Assembly: GCF_016714275.1 (NCBI RefSeq) | Contig: NZ_JADJNP010000001.1 | Span: 124,001 to 188,000 of the forward strand | From: Tessaracoccus sp. | Lineage (GTDB): Bacteria > Actinomycetota > Actinomycetes > Propionibacteriales > Propionibacteriaceae | Length of the DNA: 64,000 nucleotides | Reading direction: 5' to 3' | Part shown: positions 56,747-64,000 of the stretch, one piece after another | Position numbering within the stretch: the first letter of the stretch is position 1 | How the letters are laid out: the number at the start of each line of letters is the position of its first letter | Program-made: the position numbers and the translations under genes | Notes under the pieces: model-generated | Told to the model about the DNA's origin: nothing | Database searches by the model: none | The model's input: only the letters and a program-made list of their open reading frames with translations

Positions 56747-59700
56747 TCAGACTTCGCCGACGTCCATGAAGTTGTCCGCGCCCGGGCGCCGACCGAGGTC
56801 GATCCCGAAGTCCTCGGACGCCCGGATGTCGTCCTCAGACTCGCGCAGGTCGATGACCCGGCCGTCGTCCGAGAGGACCTCGACGTTCAGACACAGCGAC
56901 TTCATTTCCTTGACGAGCACCTTGAACGACTCAGGGATGCCCGGCTCGGGGATGTTCTCGCCCTTGACGATGGCCTCGTAGACCTTGACGCGACCAGGCA
57001 CGTCGTCCGACTTGATGGTGAGCAGTTCCTGGAGCGCCCATGCGGCGCCGTAGGCCTCGAGCGCCCACACCTCCATCTCACCGAAGCGCTGGCCGCCGAA
57101 CTGCGCCTTTCCGCCCAGCGGCTGCTGGGTGATCATCGAGTACGGGCCCGTCGAACGCGCATGGATCTTGTCGTCGACGAGGTGGTGCAGCTTCAGCATG
57201 TACATGTAGCCGACACCGATCTTCTCCTCGTACGGCTCGCCGGTGCGGCCATCGAAGATGCGCGCCTTACCGGTGGCGTCGATCAGACGATCGCCGTCGC
57301 GGGTGGTGAGCGAGTTGTTCAGCAGGCCGGCGATCTCGCGCTCGTTGGCGCCGTCGAACACCGGGGTCGCGACCTTGGCGTTGCCCTCGACGCGGCCGAG
57401 GCCGACGTCGCGCAGGCGCTCGGCCCACGCCTCCTGGATGCCCGTGACGTCCCAGCCGGTCTTGGCGATCCAGCCGAGGTGATTCTCCAGCACCTGGCCG
57501 ACGTTCATTCGCGAGGGAACGCCCAGCGGGTTCAGCACGATGTCGACGGGGGTGCCGTCCTCGAGGAACGGCATGTCCTCGACGGGAAGGATCTTCGAGA
57601 TGACGCCCTTGTTGCCGTGGCGGCCGGCGAGCTTGTCGCCGTCGGAGATCTTGCGCTTCTGCGCGACGTGCACGCGAACCAGCTGATTGACGCCGGGCAG
57701 CAGCTCGTCATCGTCCTCGCGGTTGAAGACGCGCACGCCGATGACCGTGCCGGACTCGCCGTGAGGCACCTTGAGCGACGTGTCGCGAACCTCACGCGCC
57801 TTCTCACCGAAGATGGCGCGCAGCAGGCGCTCCTCCGGCGTCAGCTCGGTCTCGCCCTTCGGGGTGACCTTGCCGACAAGGATGTCGCCGGCCGAGACCT
57901 CGGCGCCGATGCGGATGATGCCGCGCTCATCGAGGTCCGCAAGCATCTCGTCGGAGACGTTGGGAATCTCGCGGGTGATCTCCTCGGCGCCGAGCTTGGT
58001 GTCGCGGGCGTCGACCTCGTACTCCTCGATGTGGATCGACGTCAGCACGTCGTCCTGGACGATGCGCTGAGAGAGGATGATCGCGTCCTCGTAGTTCAGG
58101 CCTTCCCACGGCATGAACGCCACGAGCAGGTTCTTGCCGAGCGCGAGCTCGCCCTGGTCGGTGCAGGGGCCGTCGGCCAGCGGGGTGCCGACCTCGACGC
58201 GGTCGCCGGGGCCGACCAGCGGGCGCTGGTTGATGCAGGTGCCGGCGTTGGAACGCACGAACTTGTCCAGCTTGTAGCTGATGTAGGTGCCGTCGTCGTT
58301 GGCCACCTCAAGGAGGTCCGCGGAGACGGAGCTGACGACGCCCGGCTTCTTGGCAAGGGTGACGTCGCCGACATCGACCGCCGCACGGTACTCCATGCCG
58401 GTGCCGACGAACGGGGCCTCGTTGCGGATCAGCGGGACCGCCTGGCGCTGCATGTTGGCACCCATGAGGGCGCGCGACGCGTCGTCGTGCTCGAGGAACG
58501 GGATCAGCGCGGTGGCGATGGACACCATCTGACGCGGGGACACGTCCATGTACTCGACCTCGGCCACGGGGACCTCGTCGGCGTCGCCGTGCTTCAGGCG
58601 GACGAGCACGCGCTCCTCCGTCAGGCGGCCGTCCTCGTCCGCGGCGGCGTTGGCCTGCGCGATCGAGTAACGGTCCTCCTCGTCGGCGGTCAGGTAGTCG
58701 ATCTGGTCGGTGATGTGACCGTCGACGACCTTGCGGTACGGCGTCTCGATGAAGCCGAAGGCGTTGACACGCGCGAACGACGCCAGCGAGCCGATGAGAC
58801 CGATGTTCGGGCCTTCAGGGGTCTCGATGGGGCACATGCGGCCGTAGTGCGACGGGTGAACGTCACGGACCTCCATGCCGGCGCGGTCGCGGGAGAGGCC
58901 GCCGGGGCCGAGCGCGGAAAGGCGCCGCTTGTGGGTCAGACCCGCGAGCGGGTTGTTCTGATCCATGAACTGCGACAGCTGCGAGGTGCCGAAGAACTCC
59001 TTCAGTGCCGCGGTCACCGGCCGGATGTTGATCAGCGTCTGCGGCGTGATCGCCTCGATGTCCTGCGTCGTCATGCGGTCGCGGACGACGCGCTCCATGC
59101 GGCCGAGACCGGTACGCAGCTGGTTCTGGATCAGCTCGCCGACGGTGCGGAGGCGACGGTTGCCGAAGTGGTCGATGTCGTCTGCCTCGACGGGCAGGCC
59201 GTCGAGCGTCTCAAGGTGCTCGTGCAGCGCGACGACGTAGCGGATGGCCGCGACGATGTCGTCGATGGTCAGGACCTGCTGGTCGAACGGCAGCTCAAGG
59301 CCCAGCTTCTTGTTGATCTTGTACCGGCCGACCTTCGCGAGGTCGTAGCGCTTCGGGTTGAAGTAGTAGTTCTCCAACAGCTGCTGCGCCGCGTCACGCG
59401 TCGGCGGCTCGCCCGGGCGCAGCTTGCGGTAGATGTCGAGCAGGGCCTCGTCCTGGGTGCGGACGGAGTCCTTCTCCAGCGTCAGGCGCATCGACTCGTA
59501 GGCGCCGAACTCCTCAAGGATCTTCTCCTCGGACCAGCCGAGCGCCTTCAGCAGAACGGTGACGTTCTGCTTACGCTTGCGGTCGAGGCGCACGAACACC
59601 ATGTCGCGCTTGTCGATCTCGAACTCCAGCCACGCGCCGCGAGACGGGATCACCTTGCAGGAGAAGATGTCCTTGTCCGACGTCTTGTCCGGGGTCTGCT

Positions 59701-60220
59701 CGAAGTAGACGCCGGGCGAACGCACGAGCTGCGACACGACGACGCGCTCGGTGCCATTGATGATGAAAGTGCCCTTGTCGGTCATCAGCGGGAAGTCGCC
59801 GATGAAGACGGTCTGGGACTTGATCTCGCCCGTGTCGTTATTGACGAACTCGGCGGTCACGAAGAGCGGAGCTGCGTAGGTGACGTCGCGGTCCTTGCAC
59901 TCCTCGATGGTGTACTTCGGGTCCTCGAAGCGGTGGTCGCGGAAAGACAGCGACATCGTCTCGTTGAAGTCCTCGATGGGCGAGATCTCGGCGAAGATCT
60001 CCTCGAGGCCGGAGCGGGTGTTGACGTCGGTGCGTCCCGCGGCCAGCTGCGCCTCCACGGAGGCGCGCCAGGTCTCGTTACCGATCAGCCAGTTGTATGC
60101 GTCGATCTGCAGGTCCAGGAGGTTGGGTACCTCCAACGGCTCGTGAATCTTCGCGAACGAGATCCGACCGGTGGACGAGACGACATTGGTGTTCTTCATC
60201 GCGGAGCGCGAGGCGGCCAA
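56747..60220 (-). CDS. rpoB: DNA-directed RNA polymerase subunit beta
   Basis: The 1157-residue product has the rifampicin region [17 protein letters not shown] and [19 protein letters not shown], with residues matching the sensitive type, and [20 protein letters not shown] near the C-terminus. I start at the TTG at 60220: AAGGA lies 7 nt upstream and MAASR is a common actinobacterial N-terminus. An ATG seven codons later (60199) is an alternative. It is separated from rplL by a terminator and probably has its own promoter. Confidence 0.97.
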   Translation of the reverse strand: MAASRSAMKNTNVVSSTGRISFAKIHEPLEVPNLLDLQIDAYNWLIGNETWRASVEAQLAAGRTDVNTRSGLEEIFAEISPIEDFNETMSLSFRDHRFEDPKYTIEECKDRDVTYAAPLFVTAEFVNNDTGEIKSQTVFIGDFPLMTDKGTFIINGTERVVVSQLVRSPGVYFEQTPDKTSDKDIFSCKVIPSRGAWLEFEIDKRDMVFVRLDRKRKQNVTVLLKALGWSEEKILEEFGAYESMRLTLEKDSVRTQDEALLDIYRKLRPGEPPTRDAAQQLLENYYFNPKRYDLAKVGRYKINKKLGLELPFDQQVLTIDDIVAAIRYVVALHEHLETLDGLPVEADDIDHFGNRRLRTVGELIQNQLRTGLGRMERVVRDRMTTQDIEAITPQTLINIRPVTAALKEFFGTSQLSQFMDQNNPLAGLTHKRRLSALGPGGLSRDRAGMEVRDVHPSHYGRMCPIETPEGPNIGLIGSLASFARVNAFGFIETPYRKVVDGHITDQIDYLTADEEDRYSIAQANAAADEDGRLTEERVLVRLKHGDADEVPVAEVEYMDVSPRQMVSIATALIPFLEHDDASRALMGANMQRQAVPLIRNEAPFVGTGMEYRAAVDVGDVTLAKKPGVVSSVSADLLEVANDDGTYISYKLDKFVRSNAGTCINQRPLVGPGDRVEVGTPLADGPCTDQGELALGKNLLVAFMPWEGLNYEDAIILSQRIVQDDVLTSIHIEEYEVDARDTKLGAEEITREIPNVSDEMLADLDERGIIRIGAEVSAGDILVGKVTPKGETELTPEERLLRAIFGEKAREVRDTSLKVPHGESGTVIGVRVFNREDDDELLPGVNQLVRVHVAQKRKISDGDKLAGRHGNKGVISKILPVEDMPFLEDGTPVDIVLNPLGVPSRMNVGQVLENHLGWIAKTGWDVTGIQEAWAERLRDVGLGRVEGNAKVATPVFDGANEREIAGLLNNSLTTRDGDRLIDATGKARIFDGRTGEPYEEKIGVGYMYMLKLHHLVDDKIHARSTGPYSMITQQPLGGKAQFGGQRFGEMEVWALEAYGAAWALQELLTIKSDDVPGRVKVYEAIVKGENIPEPGIPESFKVLVKEMKSLCLNVEVLSDDGRVIDLRESEDDIRASEDFGIDLGRRPGADNFMDVGEV

Positions 60221-60316
60221 GATACGGTCCTTCCAAGAACGCTTGAAGCTGTAATCCGTGCACGGCGAATGACCCGTGTCAAATCACGGGACAAACGCAT
60301 AGCTGGGCAAACAACC

Positions 60317-60345
60317 ACTCTACTGCAAGCGACCCTGGGAAGCAA
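60317..60345 (-). promoter_or_regulatory. Candidate rpoBC promoter
   Basis: On the minus strand TTGCTT (60345-60340) and TAGAGT (60322-60317) are 17 nt apart, about 100 nt before the rpoB start. A small hairpin, CCCGTG/CACGGG (60273-60278, 60285-60290), follows in the leader. Confidence 0.35.
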
Positions 60346-60416
60346 ACCATGGTAGCCGCGCCGCGCTGCGGGGCAACCCGACACGCCAGACGCGTCCGCG
60401 CCGGCACCGGAAACGC

Positions 60417-60453
60417 GGCGAGGCCCGCTCCCCCGCAGGGGGCGGGCCTCGCC
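60417..60453 (-). terminator. Stem-loop between rplL and rpoB
   Basis: GGCGAGGCCCG (60417-60427) pairs with CGGGCCTCGCC (60443-60453), and CCCCC pairs with GGGGG inside after a 2-nt bulge, 21 nt after the rplL stop. Without a U-tract it probably gives partial termination, lowering rpoBC relative to rplJL, as known for this operon in other bacteria. Confidence 0.75.
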
Positions 60454-60474
60454 GTCGGATCTAGAGAACCGAGA

Positions 60475-60864
60475 TCACTTGACCTCGACCGAGCCGCCGG
60501 CAGCCTCGAGGGCAGCCTTCGCCTTCTCGGCGGTCTCCTTGTCGACCTGCTCGAGCACCGGCTTCGGGGCGCCCTCGACGAGGTCCTTCGCCTCCTTGAG
60601 GCCGAGCGAGGTGAGCGCGCGCACCTCCTTGATGACGGCGATCTTCTTGTCGCCACCGGAGGTCAGGATGACGTCGACCTTGCCGGAACCCTCGTCCTCG
60701 GCAGCCTCTTCGGCAGCGGCGGCCGGGGCGGCAGCGGCGACGGCGACGGGCGCGGCAGCGGTGACACCGAAGGTGTCCTCGAACAGCTTGACGAACTCGG
60801 AGAGCTCGATCAGGGTCATCTCCTTGAAGGCATCAAGGAGCTCTTCGTTGGTGAGCTTCGCCAT
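60475..60864 (-). CDS. rplL: 50S ribosomal protein L7/L12
   Basis: Forms the flexible stalk that recruits translation GTPases. The 129-residue product starts [20 protein letters not shown], has an Ala/Glu-rich hinge ([20 protein letters not shown]) and the C-terminal domain [20 protein letters not shown]. The ATG at 60864 is chosen over a longer frame because it matches the family N-terminus and has AAGGA upstream. Confidence 0.97.
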   Translation of the reverse strand: MAKLTNEELLDAFKEMTLIELSEFVKLFEDTFGVTAAAPVAVAAAAPAAAAEEAAEDEGSGKVDVILTSGGDKKIAVIKEVRALTSLGLKEAKDLVEGAPKPVLEQVDKETAEKAKAALEAAGGSVEVK

Positions 60865-60917
60865 GATGGGCGTTCCTTTCACTTAAGTGTGTGTCAGCAG
60901 CGGGCGCTGCAAACGGA

Positions 60918-61535
60918 TCACTCCGCAGCAGGTGCTGCTTCGGTTGCCGCATCCGCGGCGGGGGTCTCGTCCGTGGCCTCGGCGGCAGGCGCGGAGCCGG
61001 CGCCACCGATCAGGGAGGGGTCTGCCTCAGCGGCGGTCTGCAGCGCGCCGAAGACGCGAGCGCCCTGCGACAGCGGGGCAGCCAGCATGTAGGCGGCCTT
61101 GGCCAGGTTGGCCTGCAGCGCACCAGCCATCTTCGCCAGCAGGACCTCGCGGGATTCGAGGTCGGCCAGCTTCAGAACGGCCTGGGAGTCGAGGAACTTG
61201 CCCTCGAGCACACCACCCTTGATTGCCAGGAACGGATTGGCCTTTGCGAAGTCACGCAGCCCCTTTGCGGCAGCGGCGATATCGCCCTTCACGAACGCGA
61301 TGGCGGTCGGGCCGGTGAGGGACTCGTCGAGCCCCTCGATGCCCGCCTCCTTGGCGGCGATCGCGGCAAGGGTGTTCTTCGCAACGGCGTAGGTGGCGTC
61401 CTCACCGAGGGACCGGCGCAGGGTGCGCAGGTCCTTGACGGTGAGACCGCGGTACTCGGTCAACACTGCCGCCGCGGAGGTGCTGAATTCTTCCTTCAGC
61501 TCCGCGACCTTGGCAGCCTTATCCGGCCTCGCCAT
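60918..61535 (-). CDS. rplJ: 50S ribosomal protein L10
   Basis: Base of the L7/L12 stalk; it also represses its own operon by binding its mRNA leader. The product, [17 protein letters not shown] onward, has [20 protein letters not shown] and [13 protein letters not shown]. It ends in an Ala/Glu-rich tail, for 205 residues in total. The ATG at 61535 has AAGGAG 6 nt upstream. It is preceded by a leader with an attenuator. Confidence 0.97.
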   Translation of the reverse strand: MARPDKAAKVAELKEEFSTSAAAVLTEYRGLTVKDLRTLRRSLGEDATYAVAKNTLAAIAAKEAGIEGLDESLTGPTAIAFVKGDIAAAAKGLRDFAKANPFLAIKGGVLEGKFLDSQAVLKLADLESREVLLAKMAGALQANLAKAAYMLAAPLSQGARVFGALQTAAEADPSLIGGAGSAPAAEATDETPAADAATEAAPAAE

Positions 61536-61606
61536 GTGGGTCTCCTTCCGATTCTGAACACCTCGACCCTCCCAGAGGGAGGCCCAAGGACCTCGGACCG
61601 GCACAC

Positions 61607-61637
61607 AAAAAAGCCCCACGCTGGCAGGCGCGGGGCT
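61607..61637 (-). terminator. Attenuator-type intrinsic terminator in the rplJ leader
   Basis: On the minus strand AGCCCCGCGC (61637-61628) pairs with GCGTGGGGCT (61621-61612) over 10 bp including one G-U pair, with a 6-nt loop, followed directly by six U residues (61612-61607). It is a classic intrinsic terminator lying about 70 nt before the rplJ start, inside the transcript. Confidence 0.85.
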
Positions 61638-61740
61638 CAACCCATTCCGACTTGCGTCGCCACGGGACTGGCTCACGATCACCTGCGCGGGTGCCTTTCG
61701 GCGTTATGACTTGCGTCACCTGCGGTCTTCGGCGGAGCAC
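61612..61740 (-). promoter_or_regulatory. Ribosomal protein L10 leader
   Basis: The transcribed region between the candidate promoter and the attenuator contains CCGAAGACCGCAGGTG (minus strand) and several short paired stretches, resembling the L10-binding leader (Rfam L10_leader). L10 or the L10-L12 complex would bind here and promote termination at 61607-61637. Assigned from position and motif; a covariance-model score was not available. Confidence 0.65.
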
Positions 61741-61770
61741 ACGCTATCCGACGTCGGCGCCGTCGGCCAA
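61741..61770 (-). promoter_or_regulatory. Candidate rplJL promoter
   Basis: On the minus strand TTGGCC (61770-61765) and TAGCGT (61746-61741) are 18 nt apart and directly precede the L10 leader, giving a leader of about 200 nt. Confidence 0.4.
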
Positions 61771-61810
61771 ATCGCGACCGGCACTCCCCTCGTGGCGTGA
61801 CCCCGGCAGG

Positions 61811-62629
61811 TCAGATGCAGGGGTCGAAGGAGTCCTCGTCGAAGGTCTGGATCATGTCGAACGCCGGCAGTGACGACGGCGGCACGTTGACGACCTTCGC
61901 GGGAACGCCCGCGACCGTCGTGTGCGCCGGGACGTCCTTCAGGACGACCGAGCCGGCACCGATCTTGGCTCCCTCTCCGATCCGGATGTTGCCGAGCACC
62001 TTCGCGCCCGCGCCGATCATCACGCCGCGGCCGACCTTGGGGTGACGGTCGCCGCCTTCCTTGCCGGAGCCGCCGAGCGTCACCTCGTGCAGCATCGAGA
62101 AGTCGTCCTCGACCACCGCGGTCTCACCGATCACGACGCTGGTGGCGTGGTCGAACATGATGCCCTTCCCGATCCGGGCACCGGGATGGATGTCGACGGC
62201 GAACACCTCGGAGATGCGGCTCTGGAGGTACCACGCCAGCGGCTTGCGGCCCTGGAGCCAGTAGTGGTGCGCGACGCGGTATGCCTGGATGGCCTGGAAG
62301 CCCTTGAAGTACAGGAGCGGATTGGCGTATCCGGGGCAGGCGGGGTCGCGCGAGACAACGGCCTGCAGATCGGCGAGGATCGCCCGCTGGATGCACTCGT
62401 CTTCACTCAGGACCTGAAGGATGATGTCCCGCACGCCGAGCGCCGGCAGCGTCGAGTTGTCGAGCTTGCTGGCGAGCAGGTAACTCAGCGACTCTTCGAT
62501 GTCCGGCTGGCTCAGCACCGTCGCGTAAAGGAAACCGGCCAGCAGCGGCTCCCGCTCGGCCGCGCGGGCGCACTCGGACTTGATGGCCATCCAGACCTGG
62601 TCGTCTGGGACGATGCGCGCGGGATCCAT
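61811..62629 (-). CDS. cysE: Serine O-acetyltransferase
   Basis: First step of cysteine synthesis: acetyl-CoA plus serine to O-acetylserine. The 272-residue product has the helical N-terminal SATase domain (DDQVWMAIKSECARAAEREP) and the left-handed beta-helix with hexapeptide repeats (IGKGIMFDHATSVVIGETA, GRGVMIGAGAKVLGNIRIG), ending in a C-terminal ...DSFDPCI tail. Its Ile terminus is suited to binding cysteine synthase. I start at the ATG at 62629, with AAGGAG 5 nt upstream and a length equal to E. coli CysE, rather than 13 codons earlier. Confidence 0.95.
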   Translation of the reverse strand: MDPARIVPDDQVWMAIKSECARAAEREPLLAGFLYATVLSQPDIEESLSYLLASKLDNSTLPALGVRDIILQVLSEDECIQRAILADLQAVVSRDPACPGYANPLLYFKGFQAIQAYRVAHHYWLQGRKPLAWYLQSRISEVFAVDIHPGARIGKGIMFDHATSVVIGETAVVEDDFSMLHEVTLGGSGKEGGDRHPKVGRGVMIGAGAKVLGNIRIGEGAKIGAGSVVLKDVPAHTTVAGVPAKVVNVPPSSLPAFDMIQTFDEDSFDPCI

Positions 62630-62764
62630 GGGCTCTCCTTGGGCGGTGCTCGGCCCCAGGGTACTCACCGGCCGGGTGCGCTCCCAACCTGGTCCGCGCC
62701 ACTTTCGCGCTCAGCCGACAGCGTCAAGACAGATTCGTCCGCAACCGTTGCATAGGATCAGGAC

Positions 62765-63184
62765 ATGGCAGACATCGCCCTGACCGATCACGACCTGCCC
62801 GCGGCCGAGGAACTCGCCGCGCTCTATAGCAGTGTCGGCTGGACCATCTACTCGCGCGACCCGGCCTTGCTGCACGACGCCGTCGCCCGCTCGCTCCGCG
62901 TCGTGAGTGCGCGCGACGACGGGAACCTGATGGGCCTCGCCCGCGTCGTCGGAGACGGCCTCACCATCGTCTACCTGCAGGACATCCTGGTGGCACCGTC
63001 GTATCAGCGCGCGGGGATCGGCCGGCGGCTCTTCGACCGCGTCTTCGAGCCGTTCCTGAGCGTGCGGCAGAAGGTGCTGATCACCGACGACGAGCCGCGC
63101 CAGCAGGCGTTCTACCAGCGGATGGGGTTCACCGAGATCCGCAAGATGCAGCATCCGATCCGCGCGTTCGTCCGGTTCGACTAG
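62765..63184 (+). CDS. GNAT family N-acetyltransferase
   Basis: A 139-residue acetyl-CoA-dependent transferase. The acetyl-CoA loop is VAPSYQRAGIGRRLFDRVF (Q/RxxGxG/A form), with LQDILV in the preceding strand and FYQRMGFTEI near the end. Substrate unknown. TAGGAT ends 6 nt before the ATG, consistent with a leaderless transcript. It is divergent from cysE. Confidence 0.9.
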   Translation: MADIALTDHDLPAAEELAALYSSVGWTIYSRDPALLHDAVARSLRVVSARDDGNLMGLARVVGDGLTIVYLQDILVAPSYQRAGIGRRLFDRVFEPFLSVRQKVLITDDEPRQQAFYQRMGFTEIRKMQHPIRAFVRFD

Positions 63185-63310
63185 CCCGCTCGCTGCACCG
63201 TTTTACCGCGCGACGCGCCCTCGACTCTTCCGTTTGCGCCCAAATGTGAAACAGTAGGGGTGTGCGGTCGCAGTTTGGGCCGCACCGCCTGAAGAAAGTG
63301 ATACACAGCA

Positions 63311-63514
63311 ATGGCACAAGGAACCGTCAAGTGGTTCAACAGCGAAAAGGGCTTCGGCTTCATCGCTCCCGATGATGGTGGCAAGGACCTCTTCGTCCAC
63401 CACACCTCCATCACGGCTCGCGGCTTCCGCAGCCTCGAAGAGGCGCAGCGCGTCGAGTTCGACGTAGAGCAGGGCGACAAGGGTCCGCAGGCGGTCAACG
63501 TCACCGCACTCTGA
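63311..63514 (+). CDS. Cold-shock protein (CspA family)
   Basis: Single-stranded nucleic-acid chaperone of 67 residues. RNP1 is KGFGFIAP and RNP2 is LFVHHTSI, in a standard cold-shock domain starting [18 protein letters not shown]. The upstream ~125 nt include a small TGCGG/CCGCA hairpin in the likely 5' leader. A strong terminator follows 12 nt after the stop. Confidence 0.97.
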   Translation: MAQGTVKWFNSEKGFGFIAPDDGGKDLFVHHTSITARGFRSLEEAQRVEFDVEQGDKGPQAVNVTAL

Positions 63515-63525
63515 CCCCAGATCTC

Positions 63526-63565
63526 ACGCACGAGCGCCCCGGTTTCGGCCGGGGCGTTCGTGCGT
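63526..63565 (+). terminator. Terminator of the cold-shock gene
   Basis: ACGCACGAGCGCCCCGG (63526-63542) pairs with CCGGGGCGTTCGTGCGT (63549-63565) over 17 bp with a single G-U pair and a 6-nt loop. It lacks a long U-tract but is very stable. Confidence 0.85.
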
Positions 63566-63662
63566 CCCACGACGACGCGGCTAGAGCTTGTTGCGAAAGC
63601 GGGGGCCGTAGCGAGCAGTGTCCTGGTCCGTCGTAGGCCATCTTCTGCTTTCGTATCGGGCC

Positions 63663-64000
63663 CTAGCCCCAGAGGTCGGCGATGATCGACTCCGCAAGGC
63701 CCAGGCCCGTGGACATGCCGATGCCGGTAGTGACGGACACGATCCGGACACCGTCGGCAGGCGCGACTCGGAGGAAGTCTCCGGGCCCCTTCGCGTACAC
63801 GCCCTGCCACCGCTGCCGCATCCGCAGTGGGTGGCCGAACAGGTCGGCGCTCAGCCGCTCGAGCAGCGAGAAGGCCCTCTCATCTTGGAAGGGACTGACC
63901 GCGACGCCGACGTCATGGGTGTCGCCGACGATCAGCGTCCCGTCGGGGCGCTGGGTGTACATCTGGTTGACGTCGTGCGCGAACACGCCGGGTTCCTGCC
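63663..64000 (-). CDS. FAD-dependent oxidoreductase (DAO/TIGR03364-like), C-terminal part only
   Basis: The frame is open to the window edge, so the N-terminal FAD-binding domain lies outside. The visible ~112 residues include MYTQRPDGTLIVGDTHDVGV and the final VTTGIGMSTGLGLAESIIADL, typical of the end of D-amino-acid-oxidase-fold enzymes. The substrate cannot be told from this part. Confidence 0.7.
   Translation of the reverse strand, partial: QEPGVFAHDVNQMYTQRPDGTLIVGDTHDVGVAVSPFQDERAFSLLERLSADLFGHPLRMRQRWQGVYAKGPGDFLRVAPADGVRIVSVTTGIGMSTGLGLAESIIADLWG

Noticed and set aside
63571..63662. Possible small gene or RNA between the cold-shock terminator and the oxidoreductase
   Set aside because: No start with a ribosome-binding site, no hairpin and no similarity; it is a short spacer.

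Overview
The window is high-GC DNA with long, tightly packed ORFs and frequent ATGA/GTGA stop-start overlaps. The housekeeping genes (RpoB, RpoC, EF-Tu, ribosomal proteins) look actinobacterial. Pyruvate formate-lyase and a beta-galactoside operon point to a fermentative, facultatively anaerobic actinomycete, probably of the Propionibacteriaceae (Tessaracoccus-like). That placement is inferred from gene content, not from a tree.

Two conserved translation/transcription blocks lie on the minus strand at the window's two ends. On the right, in transcription order, are rplJ-rplL (with an L10 leader and attenuator), rpoB-rpoC, rpsL-rpsG-fusA and tuf. On the left is the S10 operon rpsJ-rplC-rplD-rplW-rplB-rpsS-rplV-rpsC-rplP, which runs off the window. 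In many actinobacteria tuf sits close to rpsJ; here about 43 kb of other genes separates them. fusA carries an apparent single-base frameshift near 50616.

The intervening segment holds, from left to right: a membrane protein, a NarL-type two-component system, pflBA, and a five-gene beta-galactoside operon (binding protein, two permeases, two GH2 beta-galactosidases) with a divergent LacI-type repressor. Next come a CNMP/CBS/DUF294 protein with a DnaQ-like exonuclease, a NUDIX hydrolase and an SF2 helicase. A cluster of four mutually related unknown proteins then surrounds a ribbon-helix-helix protein and a DUF4097 protein. After that are an ABC exporter, a glutathionyl-hydroquinone-reductase-like GST, malic enzyme, gltX, a DUF4112 protein, glnS, a MacB-like ABC export operon, and an ECF sigma factor with a membrane partner. 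Right of the rpl/rpo block are cysE, a GNAT acetyltransferase, a cold-shock protein and the end of a FAD oxidoreductase.

The most interesting material is threefold. (1) A membrane-plus-soluble two-gene cassette of unknown function is duplicated, each copy GTGA-coupled, and all four proteins share a C-terminal domain with a YRIEN(S/A)ALFD core. (2) A family of palindromic intergenic repeats (TTGAGCC...GTGTCGAAA) sits next to stop codons. Related sequence is amplified into a 31-bp tandem array and into a 45-bp in-frame array that encodes 15-residue repeats inside a membrane protein. (3) About a dozen genes have a TANNNT box 6 to 8 nt before the start codon and no Shine-Dalgarno sequence, which suggests widespread leaderless transcription. 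Two of these boxes overlap head to head at 35009-35018.
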